A stretch of 7,535 bases of DNA, from contig JAUHXW010000137.1 of the NCBI GenBank assembly GCA_030426705.1, positions 1 to 7,535 on the forward strand, written 5' to 3'. The stretch comes from Gammaproteobacteria bacterium. Lineage in GTDB: Bacteria > Pseudomonadota > Gammaproteobacteria > Xanthomonadales > Marinicellaceae. The notes beneath the pieces are model-generated. The model did not search any database and was not told the DNA's origin. It saw only the letters and a program-made list of their open reading frames with translations. How positions within the stretch are numbered: the first letter of the stretch is position 1; every line of letters begins with the position of its first letter. Positions 5,748-7,535 of the stretch are shown here, one piece after another. The position numbers were made by a program, and so were the translations under genes.

Positions 5748-7535
5748 ATGATTACCAAAGTAAAGGTTGGCTTACTGGCCACGTGTTTAATTATTTTCTT
5801 TAATACAGCCCAATCACAAACAGCATTGTGTGTGACTCCACCAGTACCAGGTGAATGGGATTTACCTGATTTAGCCACCCAAGACGTTCCCATTATATTA
5901 GATACTGGCGATGTAGGAGACGCATACACCACAGCTTATACTGTGCGTTCTACTGAATTCAGATTAATTCATACCTATTCTGGTGATTTAGGCGGACGCT
6001 TGATTTCACCTGATGGAACCAATGTGCACTTGTGGCAATTAGGAAATGGAACCATCCCACCATCGACTGGTTCTGGAGGATCAGACTGTTTCCGAGGAGG
6101 CTATGACATCACATTCAGTGACACAAGCGGAGGTGTTCCCCTAACCATTGCCAATGAAGACACTTATTGTGTGGGCAACACCGACTATACGCTTGCATCT
6201 GGTTCTGGTGGAGCCAGCGACCCATTTGTTTTCAATGAATTCAACCCAGGCGATCCAGCTATTCAAGGCACAGCCACTCCAATTGATGCTCTCAGCAACT
6301 TCAATGGCGATAACATCAATGGAACATGGATAGCCAGGATTACTGATGGTTACGCCCAAGATTTGGGTGCCATTACTGAAGTGTGTCTGGATGTAACTTT
6401 TGCGGGGGTAGATCATCAATTTTTTGTTAGTTCCAATGCAACATGTAATGATCAAGTTGACACCAACTCATTTGCCTATGGAGACACATTTTACATTTGC
6501 CAAAATGTGGTCAATAAAGGCACAGAGACATTTCAGGTCGAATTTTTATCAGACACATCTACTGACATTGGTACTGATTTATCTGATTTAGTTGGACCAT
6601 ATGATGAAAAAAATGGTGCAACTGACACAAGAACAGTCATAAACAGTTTCACAGCAGGTTCAGGCATTTTTACTGTCGGCACCAACACGTTTAACAGTGA
6701 AGTCACTGTCACTGGTACTGATACAAATTTTACTATTTCAGACACTCTAACAGCAACTGAAACCATTTCTATAACAGTTGCACCAGCGGCACCAGCCATT
6801 AACTCACCCACCAACGGCGGGCCAGTAACCGGTACAGGCGAACCAGGTGCAACTGTTTATGTATCAACCCCATCTGGCTCTTCTTGTACAGCTACAGTAC
6901 AAGGTGATGGTAGCTGGTCATGTACTTTGTCACCTTCACCAGTGGGTGGTGAAGATATTTCTGCATACCAAGAATTCCCTGTTGGTAACAATTCACCCAT
7001 AACAACCATAAGCAATGCCATTGATTTAACAGCGCCTGGCGCGCCAGTTGTTACCGCTCCAGCCGATGGCTCATTGACCAATAACAACACACCAACTGTA
7101 ACAGGTACCGCTGAACCCGGTTCCACAATCGTGGTAACTGGCCCAAATGGTGAAACATGTTCAGCTGTTGCTGATGCCATGGGAGATTGGTCATGTGTCT
7201 TATCCTCAGCATTAACAGATGGCTCAAATCAATTGGATGTCACAGCATCAGACTCAGCAGGCAACACTTCACCTACAAGCAATATCACCATCATTGTTGA
7301 CACCACTGCGCCTTTGGCTCCAGTAATCAATGCGCCCACCAACGGTGCTCCGGTAACCGGTACCGGTGAGCCAGGTGCTACGGTAACAGTCACCACACCT
7401 TCAGGTTCAACTTGTACCGCTGTGGTTCAGGGTGATGGTAGCTGGTCTTGTACCCTATCTCCTTCGCCAGTTGATGGTGAGGATGTTTCTGCATCACAAA
7501 CTGACCCAGCAGGGAACACGTCTCCGACCACCACT
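5748..7535 (+). CDS. Large secreted P-domain and Ig-like-repeat protein (runs off the right edge)
   Basis: An uninterrupted frame of 596 codons runs from ATG 5748 to the end of the window. A Sec signal peptide is present (MITKVK, hydrophobic core, AQS at 21-23 before cleavage). Residues about 45-218 match the proprotein-convertase P-domain/HomoB pattern: GDAYTTAYTV, LRG-like GGRLISPDGT, and the diagnostic end FNGDNINGTWIARITDGYAQDLGAITEVCLDVTF around 185-218. Residues about 219-344 form an unassigned beta-rich linker (FYICQNVVNKGTETFQVEF) resembling conserved-repeat or CARDB-like modules. From residue 345 come tandem bacterial Ig-like repeats beginning at A345, A429 and A521, with GTGEPGATV and GDGSWSCTLSP motifs and a C-x11-C pair each. 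P-domains usually follow a protease domain, but none is visible here, so the protein looks like an adhesin or matrix component. No clear ribosome site precedes the ATG. The C-terminus and its export signal lie outside the window. Confidence 0.85.
   Translation, partial: MITKVKVGLLATCLIIFFNTAQSQTALCVTPPVPGEWDLPDLATQDVPIILDTGDVGDAYTTAYTVRSTEFRLIHTYSGDLGGRLISPDGTNVHLWQLGNGTIPPSTGSGGSDCFRGGYDITFSDTSGGVPLTIANEDTYCVGNTDYTLASGSGGASDPFVFNEFNPGDPAIQGTATPIDALSNFNGDNINGTWIARITDGYAQDLGAITEVCLDVTFAGVDHQFFVSSNATCNDQVDTNSFAYGDTFYICQNVVNKGTETFQVEFLSDTSTDIGTDLSDLVGPYDEKNGATDTRTVINSFTAGSGIFTVGTNTFNSEVTVTGTDTNFTISDTLTATETISITVAPAAPAINSPTNGGPVTGTGEPGATVYVSTPSGSSCTATVQGDGSWSCTLSPSPVGGEDISAYQEFPVGNNSPITTISNAIDLTAPGAPVVTAPADGSLTNNNTPTVTGTAEPGSTIVVTGPNGETCSAVADAMGDWSCVLSSALTDGSNQLDVTASDSAGNTSPTSNITIIVDTTAPLAPVINAPTNGAPVTGTGEPGATVTVTTPSGSTCTAVVQGDGSWSCTLSPSPVDGEDVSASQTDPAGNTSPTTT
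6780..7535 (+). repeat. Tandem bacterial Ig-like repeats, at least three units
   Basis: The units start at 6780, 7032 and 7308, giving lengths of 84 and 92 residues; the third is cut by the window edge. Units 1 and 3 are more alike than either is to unit 2: both have TNG.PVTGTGEPGATV and QGDGSWSCTLSPSPV. They share exact DNA runs such as GGTGATGGTAGCTGGTC, while unit 2 has SLTNNNTPTVTGTAEPGSTI and GDWSCVLSS. This A-B-A order suggests duplication of a two-repeat block, probably continuing to the right of the window. Confidence 0.85.

Noticed and set aside
5748..5790. Lipobox-like LATC (residues 10-13) in the signal peptide of the P-domain protein
   Set aside because: The cysteine is too early, inside the hydrophobic core, and threonine at -1 does not fit; an AQS signal peptidase I site at residues 21-23 fits better.
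6141..7180. Minus-strand open frames of about 93-107 codons inside the P-domain/Ig-repeat gene
   Set aside because: They lie antisense to a continuous 596-codon frame with a signal peptide and recognisable domains; their Val/Thr/Pro-rich content is the complement of the repeats.

Overview
The window looks like chromosomal DNA from a marine-type gammaproteobacterium. The leucyl-tRNA synthetase fragment and the Blc-type lipocalin read like gammaproteobacterial proteins. The large secreted proteins resemble those of Marinicella/Xanthomonadales-like bacteria: DUF11 repeats, a P-domain, Ig-like repeats, and a C-terminus ending in an acidic/aromatic 'DGFE' motif. This placement is inferred from memory of the families, not from a search.

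Layout. Positions 1-420 (minus) hold the 5' end of leuS, with a recognisable sigma70-type promoter just upstream. Positions 421-780 hold no gene but contain a REP/MITE-like palindromic element with imperfect inverted ends. Positions 781-1356 (minus) encode a membrane-anchored TlpA/ResA-like thioredoxin. Divergent from it, after a 58-bp gap, a large secreted gene runs from 1415 to 4877. It has a signal peptide, a probable beta-propeller, four DUF11 repeats, an Ig-like domain and a C-terminal domain ending in IFEDGFEAD. Its reading frame is broken near 4307, so the last ~180 residues lie in another frame. A strong intrinsic terminator follows. Positions 4999-5541 encode a Blc-like outer-membrane lipocalin with its own promoter. 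After a 206-bp AT-rich gap with a perfect CRP-type palindrome, a second large secreted gene starts at 5748 and runs off the window end. It has a signal peptide, a P-domain, a linker domain and at least three tandem Ig-like repeats.

How the parts relate. leuS is housekeeping and probably unrelated to the rest. The other four genes all act outside the cytoplasm. The two giant proteins have the architecture of surface or secreted adhesin/matrix proteins, and their repeat units carry regularly spaced cysteine pairs. A thioredoxin-fold protein divergent from one of them is therefore a suggestive neighbour, though a functional link is only inference. I see no CRISPR array, tRNA, rRNA, transposase or phage gene. 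I found no convincing new defence or enzymatic system. The most noteworthy items are the frameshifted DUF11 protein, the P-domain/Ig-repeat protein with no visible protease domain, the CRP-type operator in an unusual position, and the cysteine-pair periodicity.
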